64,000 nucleotides of DNA from Volvox africanus (GCA_030268105.1 BSDZ01000009.1:2431501-2495500), one strand, 5' to 3'. Shown: positions 11,301-23,802, numbered from the stretch's first letter. Made by a program: numbers and translations. The notes: generated by a model from the sequence alone, not told the origin.

Positions 11301-13251
11301 CAAGGGAGCAGCGGCAGCGGTGCAACAGCATAAGAGGCTGGTGGCAGCGGCACTTTCGTAATTCAGCATCACGGTTCTTAACAGATGGTGGGGAGAGGGA
11401 GAAAGTGGGGGCTGTCATCATCCTTGGCTTGTATAAGTTAAGCCCTGCGTGGTGGCTCCATTAATGCATACGAGTGATGTTGAATCATGGTGTCAGCCGT
11501 GGCGGGGCTGGAGTTGCAACAAATGGAGGAATGTTCCCCTTGGCAATCTACATGCGTGGGGTTTCTGTATGATCCTGAAACACGGGATATCCCATGGGCC
11601 TGTGACGTGACTCCCCGTTCCGTCGGCGTGAGAAATGATGTCCTGGCGGCATCAATCCGCTATAACAAGCAAAGCAACCCCCAGCCCTCCAATCACTCGA
11701 TTCCGCGTCGACCAGCTGCCACTACATGAACGCGAGCTCCGGTGGCGGCTATTATGGCGACGTGTACATTAATATTTTACCCTATAATGGCGACGTCTAC
11801 CGGCTTTACAGGCCAGTTTGGTTACCCGAAACCTCAAGTCTCTGGAGGACATCTCTTCTGCGTGAATCCCCGATAGGTCGATAGCGGAAGATGGCGGTAC
11901 TGCGGAATGGAGTTAAGGGAAGAACTGCTTTTGGCTAACCTTTGTCTTCCGCAATCCACTGGTTTCTCCTCTGGATTGTTACTCCCTGATCCAGGGCTGT
12001 GTCTGTCTGGCCCACTAATGGGGTAAGGACCTTTTTTCGTTTTCACGCTGTAAACAGGAAAAATCTTTACGAGTAGGCGAGGAGGATTCGACCACCCTCC
12101 ATCATCCAGACTGACTTTGTGTGTGGCCGAAATTGATGCCAAATCCGTGTTGCTTGTAGTAGTTATAGCGCCTGTTTTGCGCCTATCGCTCTGATATATT
12201 CGAGGGCAGTTATTTGCAGAGATAGTTTGGGTCAAGGAGCAAGAAGTGGGATTTGGGATGCTCATTCCGTACATTTTCGTACCGGCTAACATCGCCATCG
12301 CCCCTGTATACTTAGGGACCCAACAGATCAGCTGGGGCTCTCCCCGCCTCCCATCCACGGCATTGATCAAAATACGCTCAAGAGCTCCTGCTGCATTTTC
12401 AATGTGGCCACCCACAGTGATCCCAGGCTGCAGCAATGCGTGTGGTGTGAATATGACGCTAATGGGAATCTCAGCGTACCTCAACAGCTACTTATGAGCA
12501 GCGAGGACGGACAGCCAGCGGGACAAACGGAGGAAGAAGAGGAGGCGGACGGTGTGGCTTGGGAGATGGGGGTAGGGAGTCAGGATAACGAAGGCCATGG
12601 TATTGAATGGTCGATAAGCCAGTATGGCCAAGGAGGATGGAGTCAACGAATAGCCGCGACCTGGCAGATCTGAGAGGATGGGGCTTTGCCACCTCCTGCC
12701 CCTTGAAATGACCGGATAGGACGGATATGGCTGCATGCGTTTGTTTGTTTGAAAGGAAACATGTGGCGCCCTGGCTTTCCCCTGATGTTTAGGGAAATAT
12801 TTGCGCGGCCGGATCGTTGGGCAATCATTTTGTTGGGGCAGGGCAGCAGGGTAGCCTTCCCTGGTTTTGCTGGCTCAGGTAAAGGTAAGGCCCAGGCGGC
12901 CCAACATGTGGTAGTACACAAGAACAAAGCTGGCCCCCCTGTCCCTATGTGCAAATTCATCATACATCCGTGCAAGATGGATCACATACCCGTAAATCCC
13001 GAAAACTGTTTTGGCATTTGGTATCGGAAAACCGCGAGGCCAGCAGGCCAGGTCGTCCCATTGGTTCCAACCGCAAAGGCTAAGGCGTTGCGTTGGACAT
13101 TGAGAGAATCAGAACTGCGGTCCAATGTATGGTCTGAGCGAGATTACGCTGTCCTCTTCGCTCCGCGACACAAGGCAAAATGCTGACCATGGATATTCGC
13201 TTGGTCGAGCTTTGCTAATTCGGAATACCAACAATCATAAAAAGAGATACC
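11301..13251. other. intergenic; long unexplained open frames, no recognised gene
   Basis: This 1.95-kb stretch lies between the GIY-YIG gene and the BASS-like gene. The minus strand has an open stretch of about 216 codons at 11834-12484, but it opens with TTG and I recognise nothing in it. A plus-strand frame at 12749-13186 (145 codons) is also unrecognised and lacks clear splice partners. Either could be a decayed element or a lineage-specific gene. The 3' UTR of the GIY-YIG gene and the promoter of the transporter should also be here. Confidence 0.4.
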
Positions 13252-16200
13252 ATGGAATCTGATAAACAAAAAGCAACGAAATCCCGTTGGGTGGCGCGCT
13301 GGGATGCCACTAGGTGAGGAAATGGTCGCATCTTGGCAGCAGTAAACCATTAAAACAATATTTTGAAGATTACGGATTCGGGAAAACGCAGGGCGTTCAT
13401 CGTCAAGAATTATCTGCCCATAGCGTTCCTGGTCGCTCTTGGCCTTGCCTTGGCGTGGCCTGTACCTGGTCGTTTCCTTGCGAACGTCTCGATTTTGGGT
13501 AACGTGCGAATATGTCAGGTATGCCATTATGTTTTCAACATATCTTGGGGCAGGTCTCATTCACCCGCCAATTTCCCCTTACCACAAACCAACTTAACTA
13601 TACACCCACAGGTGGCAGCCATGGTTCTAGTGTTTCTCATTACGGGGCTACAGCTAAATACGTCGGAGGTGAAACGTGCATTGGCGCTCCGGAATCTGCC
13701 AGTGCTTGTGTACGGCTTCGCGGCAATCTTAATTATCACTCCATGCCTCGGTTTTGCGCTTCGCGCGGCGCCGCTCAACCCCTGGGAATTTGCGACGGGT
13801 GCGTAGCCCAATTGGTTTGGTTTGGTCTGCCTCGTATGGGGTGTGACTGGACTTAGTGGTACGAGTGGTTATGACTCTGGCGGTTTACGTGAAATTGAAG
13901 GTATGAACCTCGTCCATTTCAAATGGGTGCGTTTTCAGTCAGGGGAAACTTGAATGGCGATTTGCGCTGTGCGTGTCATTCGACCGCGCACCGCGTATCA
14001 TTCCCGTTTTCTGTGCGTATGCCAAGGGATTTGACCTCTTTAAGAACTTTAGCCGCCGGGAGTCCTACTCCTGTACCAAACGCAAACCACAATGTCAGAC
14101 GCGTAGGATGTTTCATGTAGACGTCCTAAGGCCTGCGGTCTCGTACCCGAAAAATAGCCGTCAGCCTTGGGCCGGGTGCCCTCGTTTCGTATGAGCCTTC
14201 CCTTCTATGCTCCAGCTGCCGGTTTCCGCTTACAGCACTGAGCTGTGCCACCCCCGCACCGCAACACTGCACCACACCATACGCCAGACCGCAGTAGCAT
14301 ACCTTCTGCGCCGCACGTACACTAAGTCAAGCCGTGCTGACCGGCGTCTTAACTTCTTAGCTCCCATCGCTTGTCGCCGTAGGGCTGGCCATCTTCACCG
14401 TGGCTCCGACCACTCTGGGCGTGGGTGTAGCCCTGACAGAGGCATGCGGTGGCAACCGCGCCATGGCCCTGCTGCTGACAGTGGGAACCAACGCCCTGGC
14501 GGTGTTCACAATGCCGCCGGAGTTACGGCTACTGCTGCCGCACAAGGCCGCATCGGCCGTGGGTGTGGCGGCGGACAATCCTGCGGCACTTAATATGAAC
14601 GTGCAGGCAAGTTTTCAGCATAATTGTTTCATCCGGGGCCGTGTGGCAGCCTTATATGTGGCACGGCCCTGTTCGTCGGCTGATTACGCGGCACTGCCCC
14701 AACCGTTGCCGCGACTTCTCCAATCCGGGGGCCGCGATGGACCCCCTCGAGCTGGACGAGCTCAACGAGCTCAACAAGCTTCAACGCTCTGTTGAACCTC
14801 GCACGGAGGGCGCAGGCCTTAGGCGGGTGGGGTGGGGCTGGGATCCCGATTCCTGGCGCGGGGCGGAGTTGGGGCGCCCGGTTTCTTAGCTGGTCGATTT
14901 CCGTGTTGATGGACAGTCCCGCCGTGACTACCTATCCATTAGGCAATACCGCACCGCACCACTTCGTGCCGATGACTGCAGTGACATGTAAGGTGCCTAT
15001 GCTGATCGCGGCTATTGGTGATGTGCCGAGCACAGCTCAGAACCCTGCAATGCCCCTGTTGGAACAACTCCATTTGGCCCTCCCCACTTTTACACCGCTT
15101 CATTTTGCAGATTACCGACCTTTTGGTCAAATTAGCGATTACAGTGCTGGTGCCCTTCATCATCGGAAAGGTATGGAAACGCAATGCTGATGCAGTTTTG
15201 GAGCCCGACTCACCTGCGCCTGTCGGAAAGATTCAGCACGTAGCTTTTTGCAGTGATTACCGTAAAAAAACTTTTCTCTGAAGCCAAACGGGTTGGTATA
15301 ACTCCCAAATTCAAAGTGAATTAGGAAATCGAGGCGCTGTCCTGCCTTCATCCTGCCTCCACTGGTATCGGGGCCGGGACCATGGTGCAGTACGAGTGAG
15401 AACGATACCGACGCTTCTCCATTTCCGACGTCCTGCTATATGTTTTTATTATGCTTTATGTATTATATTATTATATATATGTATAATTATATAGATGTAT
15501 ACTCCCTTTTAACCTTCCATTGGAGCACGATCTTCTCCTGAACGCCCTGCCACCGCCCTCCAAGTTAATCCCCCAGTAGCAGTGCGGCTCTTGCAATCCT
15601 AAGCGACCAGGTTAAGCAGCAAGCTTCGTCCTGCCCCAGGCCCCATCCCCGCCAGTACCAACCCTGGAACCCACGCATCGGATTTCCAGGCACCCAAAAG
15701 TGACGAAGGGCAGCATGCATTAGCGAAGGCTTAATAACCGTCTTATGGCAACCAACCCCACTGCCGCATGGCCCTGCTGTCCCACTGCGCTTACGCAGGT
15801 TGTACGGGAGGTATGGCCCGCCGCAGAGAAGTTCGCCAAGAACCACCGGGTGCCACTGTCGCTGACCTCCACGACCGCCCTGGCCTTCGTGGTGTGGCAA
15901 ACACTGTCAGCGGCGCGCGATCTGCTGCTGGATCAGCGTCCCGGACCCGTGTTTGCTATGATAGGCTTGGCAATAGCAATGCACCTGGCGTACTTGCTGG
16001 GCAACTACCTCGTAGTGTGGTGAGCTAGGGCATGCTCTGTGAACACGCGACCGCGCTCATGAATTGCAGGTTGCGGGCTCATCAGCGATGGTGCGCTTGG
16101 ACTGTTTTGTTGCCATTGGCAGTGCTTGTGCATTAACTAAATACCTATTTAAGCCTTTTATCCTGTTCTATCTCTATCACCCTGCTATGCATGTGACGTG

Positions 16201-17806
16201 CATTTGTGTATTTATTTGCATTTATGTGTTTGTATGTGTGTGTGCGCGTTTGTATATGTTTATTTGTGTTTGTGTATATGTGTGTGTATGTGCGTGTGTG
16301 TATGTATATTTGTGTGTGTGTGTGTCTGGATTGATGATGATGTATGGGCTTCTACATAGAAAGGAATGGTAACAAGTACTGCCTCACCCCTTACTCATCA
16401 GGTCATCCACATTATTCGCCCCGGCATGGGTTGGCATCCGTCTCGGGACCTCTCCCGCGCACCTTGTTCCGTGTCCTATTTTGCCCCTCCATGCTCTCAC
16501 ACTGCGCAACCGGATGCCTGCCTTGGACAAACCGCAGGTTCGTGCTCCGCGCGCCGTTGCGAGAGGCTATCGCAGTTGTGATTATGTCCAGCCAGAAGAG
16601 CGCGCCCGTGGTCGTCACCACCATCACCTTCATGACGAAGGACGCGGCGCAACAGGGCCTGCTGTCACTGCCGTCCATAGTGGGTCAGCTTTGTCAGATA
16701 TTCATCGGCGCGGCTCTTGCAAAGTGGCTGTCCACGGTGGTGAGCGGTGGGGCCCGGGGCGGGTTCGTGCCAATAAATTGGCACGGAGCAATTCGTCGAA
16801 TCGTGAAGTGGGACATGGGCAAGATTTGGAACATTGCGGGAAGAAAGGGAGAGTGTGCAGCCGGAAGGCTAAGGCCCCGAAATGGAGTTTGCAACGCATC
16901 AGCGCATAGCGCAAGTTAGGCTTAATACTTAGGGTTTCTGTCGCTGGCCTATTTAGGACTTGAAGGAGTTTGAATCCGGTTCATGTGCTTTAAGAAACGG
17001 TGGGCGTGCGATCTCGGTTATAGTCATCGCCTGATTCACCAAGTTAATCGCGTGGCCTGGCAACAGTAAATATATCCTGTTGTTTAGCGGTGGTAGGAGA
17101 CGAGGCTGGGAGGAACGCCGCGGAGTGAGAAATTATATAAGGGGCATATAAGATAATATAGTAACCGATATAAAATGTATAAATTTTACATAATATTATA
17201 ATATAACAACTAAAACTTGGATAACATAATAGCCAGGTTATCCTCTTCGTTGTCCGCTGATTCGCTCATCAGGTAGAACAGAGCGAGCAAAAAGAGAAAG
17301 CTGCAGCAGCCGCGGAGGCAGCCGCGGCGGGGCCAGGGGCGGTTGACGACGCTCAGGGCGGCAGCGCTATCGGCAAGACGGCGCCAGCTGCGGCATCGGC
17401 GGCAGGGGTGCTGCAGCTCGTAGTACCTGTTTCTCCTGCAACGGCCGTTGCCGCCACATGTGACATTCTTGGGGAAGGAAGGGACACAAGCAAGAGAGCG
17501 GGGGCGCTGTCTGAAAGCTCAGCGGCTGTCCCCGGGTGCTTGCTCGATGGCGACGGCGATCAGACCTACCGAGCGCAGGGACGGCCACAGGGAGGACTCT
17601 CAGGGGAGGGGACGGCATCGACACTGGCCGTCCGTGAGTCGGCATTGCTAGAAATGCAGTTACCCAGCGGCAGTCTTGCAGTTGGCTGCGGCGGGGGTAG
17701 CCTGCCGCCAGTGGAGGCGCTTCCTATGCCGAAGACGCCGAAGTCGCAGATCCAAACATCACCGTATCAGCACATTCCCGGCCAAACCTGCCGGCCAGCC
17801 TTATGA
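13252..17806 (+). CDS. BASS4 / SLC10A7-like sodium-metabolite cotransporter
   Basis: Eight exons with matching phases: 13252-13313, 13392-13518, 13612-13798, 14383-14606, 15111-15170, 15799-16019, 16538-16739, 17273-17806, giving 538 residues. The product is a multi-pass membrane carrier of the bile acid:Na+ symporter superfamily. Helices are visible in order: LPIAFLVALGLALAWPVPG, AAMVLVFLITGLQL, LPVLVYGFAAILIITPCLGF, a VAPTTLGVGVALT..GGN segment (the crossing-helix/substrate region), AMALLLTVGTNALAVFTMP, LLVKLAITVLVPFIIGK, and later helices ending in SQKSAPVVVTT. Plant BASS4 is plastidic, but this N-terminus is short (about 20 residues before the first helix) and not an obvious transit peptide. 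The 177-residue hydrophilic Ala/Gly/Ser-rich tail is longer than usual. The intron after 14606 starts with GC (GCAAGT). The substrate cannot be inferred. Confidence 0.85.
15440..15504. repeat. AT-rich low-complexity tract in an intron
   Basis: An almost pure A/T run of TTATTA/TATATA type sits in the BASS-like gene's intron 15171-15798. It contrasts with the GC-rich exons. It carries no coding potential. Confidence 0.7.
16196..16326 (+). repeat. (TG)n-type imperfect microsatellite in an intron
   Basis: An imperfect TGTGTG/TGTATT tract of about 130 bases lies in the intron between exons 16019 and 16538 of the transporter gene. The open frame through it (Cys/Val/Tyr repeats) is a low-complexity artefact. 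Confidence 0.85.
17128..17229. repeat. AT-rich low-complexity tract in the last intron
   Basis: A roughly 100-base A/T-dominated block (ATATAA, TATAAAATG, AATATTATAATATAAC) lies in the final intron (16740-17272) of the transporter gene. TATA-like words are present, but no gene start follows within the intron, so a promoter call is not supported. Confidence 0.6.
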
Positions 17807-19680
17807 CGGTGTTGGCCTCGTTCGTCCCCGGTGCTGCTGATGGGGCGCACGGGGCACGGGTACGGCGTTATTGTCCTGAGAACCCATAGGCGCTTGCCTG
17901 CACTGGCGGCCGCGGGAAGGAGCCAATTGATGCGGCATGTGTGACACTTTTCCATCCGGTGAGGAAAACCTCGTCACCAACGTGCTGCGTGCCTGGAAAG
18001 ATCCGGGCGTAGAGGCCTGCGTTGGATGAGAGCCGCACCGGGCGACCCACATTTCGGGTGTCTCCGAGTGCGCATGCTATCTCAACAGCAGGGCGTTCCC
18101 CGCTTCGCCCATTACAATTCGACAGCGGTACATCGCGGCATTATATTGCCTGCGGGCTGCCTTTGCATCTAGGAAAAGAACATGTTAGCCATGAGAAGGA
18201 ATGAGCTTTGAGCCAAATGGCAAGAGCAGGACCACGGGGAAGGAGATATGACAGCTGCTGCTGCAGGGGTTATCCAGATACCCATCCATGACGTATTGGT
18301 TAGGTTGGTTAGGTTAGCGCATACGTCCGTTTATTTACTGTGAAACCCTAAAGCATGTATCTGGCCACATATATATCCAATATTTGGTAACATGTGTTCC
18401 AGATTTTATATAAATAATAAACATCACTGTTTTCAAACGTGAGACTCGCCGGGATGAGCGATCCGAAGATGGTTGATATTACATCCTTCGGCGTCCCAGG
18501 GCTGATAAGTCGCAGATTAGCGCGTTCCGGGATCGTGGGCCAAGGACGTTTTACATCTATGTATTTGAGGTCGCACGCACCAGCTGGGGCTAGGCAGGTA
18601 AAGATGGGAAGGGCAGGGCATGTGAGGGACGAGAAGATTATAAATCATAGGAGGCGCTGTCATAGGAGGTCACCCGTGTGTCAGATCATGCTTTTGCACG
18701 TGATGACAAGTGGTGCCTATGCTATTGGCTGTGTATTCTTTGGAGTAATGTCGGCAACGATGCTTTGCTGCCTTCATCAACAAACTGCGGAATTTCAGTG
18801 AAGATCTTTCACGGCTTGGCCTGCCTTCAGAAAGTGCGCGCGATCCTGTACGCCTTACACACTTGGGGTTCTGACGACTCCTGTAGCTGCCAAAGTATCA
18901 GAAGGGTTAGGTACAGCTTTCCATGCCAGGTAGGTCAGGCAGCGGGGTCGGTTAGCAGCACCAGAAGGGCACGGCCATCAATGAGGAGCGGGCTGCAACG
19001 AACAGATAGCTTAGGGATAAGTCGGCCATGACGGTCCGCTGCCCTTCTGCCCAGCCTCAAAATATCTTCCCATTTTGGCTCATCAGAATCCTTCAAAGAT
19101 GTTGATTCGACTTTCATCTATTTGTTTTATCGTATTGCATGGGAGTTGCCATTAGTCATTTCCGGTTCCACCGGGATAAACACCTATAGATATGTTTTCC
19201 CACTTGCACCCTATCTTCTGATACAATCTGGGGCGCGCAGGTTCTGAGATAGCTGTGCCCCTGATGCCCGTAATATGCTTCTCGCGTGCAATTTAACAGC
19301 AAGACCCAATATGGGACAGAGCTCAGAGTAGCCTCTAAGCATCCATTCCGTCAATGAAGCCGAGACGAAAACTGGAATGCCAGTACGATTGGTCAGTACA
19401 AATTCGGGATTACCAGTTAAAGCCCTTCCATGCAGTTATAAGATGAATGGAAGATAGTAACTGATAAGGCGAGGTCTTCTGGTTTTCCTAAAAGGGATCC
19501 ACCGGAGGGTGCACTTGAGTCTTGAGACGTGACGACTTGCGGCGATTAGCGCGCTAGTGGGCTATCGATACGTGACTTGCAGGACAATAACAGTGTTACT
19601 TATCCCAGCGGTGACTTTTTCTAACACTTTCAGCACAACTCGTCTGGAGGGAATCTTTTACGGTCTTGTCCCCTTGTACA
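17807..19680. other. intergenic with uncertain exon-like segment
   Basis: This stretch should hold the 3' UTR of the transporter and the promoter of the next gene. At 18296-18317 there is a short GGTTAGGTT tandem. The frame at 18439-18597 ends in a good donor-like CAG/GTAAAG but has no recognisable partner exon. I do not call a gene here. Confidence 0.4.
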
Positions 19681-20343
19681 ATGGGGCAGTGCAGCAGTAG
19701 CTCAAAACAGCAGCAGCGTAGCAAGCCTGAAGACGCCGAGAGGTTTGACAGCCCGACGCTGGAGGAAGAAGAGGTGTGTGCGTCTTTGCCAACTCCAGAC
19801 TTGCAGTTCCGATGCAGATGCCTGAAAATGAGATCCTGCAGGCCTCGGATGATATTGTGGAGCCTCATCTGTCAGGAGTGAGGCAACAAAGGAGGGCTAT
19901 TGACGAGCGCTCGGCAAAACGAGACCAACATGCTTCACGCGCTGAGGTGGGGTACCTTGGACTTACTAGTATGTTTGATATGCGTTTGATATCGGGATAT
20001 CTCATAAGTTTTGGACCCGTTCTCAAATTGCTCTGAAGTAAAATATGTGTCAAACAAAAGCTAACTTTGTTTGACACATATTCCGCCCTGCGACGTGTTG
20101 TGCGCAGGATTTTGGCCTGGCTGGCTTGCGTCCGAGTTTGGATGATAATATGTGCACTGCGCTGTTGGCGCTACGCATGGGTCGTGGGAGCAGCGTCGGT
20201 GGCCTGCTGAACACTGCAGCTTCGGGACCTTCAGCCGCTAGCTCTGAAAACGGGTTGAATCAGGGCGAGTGCTGCTCTCCGAAATCTGGAGGTAAACTTC
20301 TGGAGACCACCTTGAGCAAAGGTCCGCTGAGGCATCCACACTG
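19681..20343 (+). CDS. small hypothetical protein with N-myristoylation-type start
   Basis: The ATG at 19681 opens MGQCSSSSKQQQ. Gly2 plus Cys4 and a Ser-rich stretch resemble N-myristoylation/palmitoylation signals of membrane-anchored proteins. Tentative exons, all in phase 0: 19681-19773 (ends in EEEE before GTGTGT), 19818-19946 (MPENEILQAS..HASRAE) and 20108-20343 (DFGLAGLRPSLDD..., stop TGA). The first intron would be only 44 bases, which is short, so the first join is doubtful. The second intron contains a perfect 17-bp hairpin. The product, about 153 residues, is hydrophilic and I do not recognise it. The DFGLA string is not a kinase motif here because no other kinase element is present. 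Confidence 0.4.
20042..20082. other. perfect 17-bp inverted repeat (7-nt loop)
   Basis: AATATGTGTCAAACAAA at 20042-20058 is followed by a 7-base loop and its exact reverse complement at 20066-20082. It lies in an intron of the small myristoylation-type gene. It could be the core of a short palindromic element, a small-RNA hairpin precursor or a replication/recombination relic. Confidence 0.9.
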
Positions 20344-23222
20344 AGACTTTCAAGCTCGAATGGACGGCTGGAGAAACTCCTTGCCAGCGACCGTGTTGGT
20401 AATATGCGCAACGCGCCACAGATCCCCGCATAAGGGTAGGGGATGGGCCACTGTATGGAAGTCCGCGTTGTAGAGGCCGACCTCCAGACCTTGAAAATAT
20501 GTGCTGTGATGACCTGTAGACCATCTGGGCCCTTGAACCTGTACATTTACTGAAGATTGGGAGTGGAGGGAGGTATCGAAAGTATGGTGGTATGTGGATG
20601 AGCGTATGTCGTAGTGAGTACTAGCAAATAGGGACAAGACTTCATAAGCCTTGATCCGGTGGCCAACTGAATGCTGATTGGTGCTGGCTTTACTGGCAAG
20701 CAAGGCCTACGTTGAACGGTTTGTTGTATAGGGCCCCTACCAACACTGAAGCGGGGTAAAGGCAGTAGGAAGAATGGGAGGGTTAACGTGGGCGCTGTAG
20801 CGCTGTGTACAGGACAGTAGATCTTGCGGTGAATGGGCCTTGAGCGCGTGGGCTGCTATGGCGATATTGTCGGGTGCCCAACGTGTGCGGCTGAGCCATC
20901 AAAGGCGTTAACACTCTCACGTTGGTAACGGGAGGACCGATGTCGCAGTTCAATTTTATCCAGAGCAAGGAAGTCGGCGTTTTTGAACCTGGGATGCGCG
21001 CATGACGTAGAGGCGGCGATCCGCCCTTGCTGAAATAAAGAGCCCTGTTGCGGTGCAACGCACTGGGCCGTAAGCCTCCCTACATTGGTCTGCACTTCAG
21101 GTTTCGTTTTGCATGAACGAGTGCTGTGATCGGTGCAATTTAGGGCCGCTTATCTTTCTGGCTAGAAATATGTGAGCCTTAGATGGTTCGCGCTTGCGTA
21201 GGGTCGCAGCACTGGGGTTTTATTTTCGGGAGTGAAGTCAAGCGCCTGGCTTACCGTGTGCCGGTGTGATGCCCAGGCATCAGCTGTATCGTGCACTGGG
21301 TGTGAAGCCCGGGTTTTTGAGCCTATATGTTATCATCCGATTGGCTTTTTCTGGGAATGGGACTTTCAGTTAGCAGGTCCTTGCCTGCTGAAGTGCTGCG
21401 CATGGCGTCTACTGGAGTCGGGGCCGTGAGCCGGGAGTGCCCAAGTGCAGCGCACGCCCATACTGGCGTGCTGGCAGTTCTCCGAGGCTCATGGGCCTGA
21501 TGGTTACGCGTTTGTTGTTTTGTTTGTAGCTGCGGTTCATTCGACTGCTGTTTTTGTTGGTGATGGCCATGGCAATCAGCTCGCACCACAATGTGGCGTG
21601 ATAGCGGTGCTCTGTTGTGCATGCGACAGCAACTGCACAATCGAGGAGCCGTCGCGTGGCATTGGGCTGGACGAGGCTGCTATACTTCCATTGATCGTTG
21701 GACCGAAAACGCATTTCGTGGGTCCTATGAGTTATGTTAGGGTTTTAGGGTTTTGGGAGTTGGTAAGCGAAGCGATGCATTTTCCTTCCAGACGCTCCGC
21801 TATATCCGTCGCTTGCGTGAAATGGTTGAGCCTTTTAGGTCGTAGCTGCTGATTCGGGTGCGCGCAGCCCCTCCGTTTATTTAGGGCGTCAAATTGAGAC
21901 GGGCCACTGTTGGCGTAATAAATGTGAAATGGCATGGAGGCTGTGTTATGCGGCTCCCGAACTGTCATTGTCGATGTAATATACTAGAGCGGTGAAGGGT
22001 TTTGCAGAGCGAAAACAGCAAAAGCAGGCGTACGATGAATGCCGGATGAATAAAGTAATTCTGATATGTGAGAAGGGAGGTATTACGAAGCATACGGTAG
22101 CTGTGGCTAATGGCTGGATTCACACTGATGTAATAAACTGTCGAACTAAATGGGTATGAGTTTGTAAATGGAGCGAGCCATGCACTCGGCCCAGCTGGTC
22201 CCAGACGAAGGCTAGCCCACCTACTGGCATTTCAAGGGCCACGAGGTCAAGGATTCATGCAGCGCTCAGGAGAATCGCAAGGCGCATTGGCCCAGCGTTT
22301 TGTCATGCCAAGCGCATGGCCATCAGGCGTTTACGTTGTAGTTATCAACTCACCGTTTGTGGTGAGGGCATCGCTGATGCTTCAGGTTTGCCCTGGGGGC
22401 GGGTGTCATAAGGAGCACGGTTACTAATGCTGCGCTTAGTTTTGCTGTGCCCGTGTGCTGTTTTCAGGCCATGCCGGTATGGCCGCGCCTAGCGCGTTTG
22501 GTGTCGCTAGATTGCACTTTGGCGCAAGCGTGCCTCCGACGCCCTGAGCAATGTCATCTATAGAACTATATACTATGGGTGCATGTACGCCTGACCTATG
22601 CAACGTGGTGGGAATGGAACTAATTGCTGAACGGCGCGGCTGGCAGATGGCATGACAATATGTACGGCAGAGGCTGAATGGGCTGCTATAGTTACAAGTG
22701 CAGGGGGTAAGAAGACAGCTGGAGTAGCAACGGCACAAATAGCAACAGAAAGGTGCACACGCAAGGTATTAAGCAAAATACTTGAGATCACTAAGGGACT
22801 GAAACTGAACATGGTACATCAAGAAGGGCGGCAGAAGGGTATGGCTTTGCTAATTCTACACGCTCGACAAAGGCTGCCAGTTATGATAATTCCACTTATG
22901 TCTACTTGAGGAATGGCTGCAGTGTGGAACGGACATCTTTATCCCCGAGCTTTTCTACCAGGCGTGGCCACTAGGGTCCACTCAGCAATGGATAGCCCCA
23001 CCTTGAAAAAGTAGCATCTTGTCATTGCCAAAGCGCGTTGGGCTTCCACATGCCAGTGTACCTTCTTTACAGCAGAACACAACACATAGTGAACGGCATC
23101 TTATGTTGCAATGATTACAACACCTCGGCCACCGATAAGGGGACCCAGCGTAGCTAACTTAGCCCTGCTTTCAACTCTTATTTGACTTTGCACCTGCCAC
23201 TTGATCAAACGCCTTCCTGCTA
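20344..23222. other. gene-poor region with telomere-like motif
   Basis: About 2.9 kb without a recognisable gene. Frames such as 21445-21852 (+) are open but unlike any family I know and lack splice-consistent partners. A short interstitial run of telomere-type repeats (TTAGGG/TTTTAGGG/TTTTGGG) is at 21737-21757. The right end is probably 3' flank of the convergent thioesterase gene. Confidence 0.45.
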
Positions 23223-23227
23223 TTACA
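23223..23227 (-). terminator. TGTAA polyadenylation signal candidate
   Basis: TTACA on the plus strand reads TGTAA on the minus strand, the usual volvocine poly(A) signal. It lies about 580 bases downstream of the thioesterase stop at 23803, a normal 3' UTR length for these algae. A five-base motif occurs often by chance. Confidence 0.4.
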
Positions 23228-23802
23228 GCGATTTTGGTATAGTGCTCATTTCTCATTTCCCTCCACTCGCGCACAACCCGCTCCTGGAATCTCGTAGCTC
23301 ACGCACTCCACGCGTGCTTCTTGTCGTGGGAACACACACCCGTGGCATCTGCTGCAACCGTGCAACGCTCAATACAAACGTGACACCGCATTAGCTTTAG
23401 TAACAACCGGCGAGCAGTGACGAACAATTATTTCTATTCTTCAACCTCAAACAACAAAAGCTGCAATGCCACTTTATCACTTATGCAATTACGCATCCTT
23501 GTGCGAACAACAGCACGATGTTAACCTTACGGGAAGCCATTAGGCGTCCAATAACACCGCGCTGTCAACCCCTATTCCAGAGATGAAAACCCCTTTCTAT
23601 CACCTACATGCAATGCCCCACGAGGGCAAGAGCTCGGATTCTTCATCTATCTATAGTCTTTCGATTGTAGCGCTCTACACAATAAGGTTAAGGTACCGTA
23701 CAGCTTGGCGTAGCCTCACTGACGAACTTCGCTCCAGCGAATGAAAGAAAAAGATAACATACCGCGTTCCTTTCCTTATTCCCACTATGCAGCTGAATGC
23801 CG

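Noticed and set aside
13363..13391. Start of the transporter at 13363
   Set aside because: The codon is TTG, not ATG. An ATG exon at 13252-13313 joins in phase to an acceptor at 13391 and gives a sensible N-terminus.
17128..17229. Promoter from TATA-like words
   Set aside because: The tract is inside the last intron of the transporter and no transcription unit starts after it. It is ordinary AT-rich low complexity.
20108..20122. DFGLA as a protein-kinase DFG motif
   Set aside because: No glycine loop, catalytic lysine, HRD or APE motif occurs upstream or downstream in a consistent frame.
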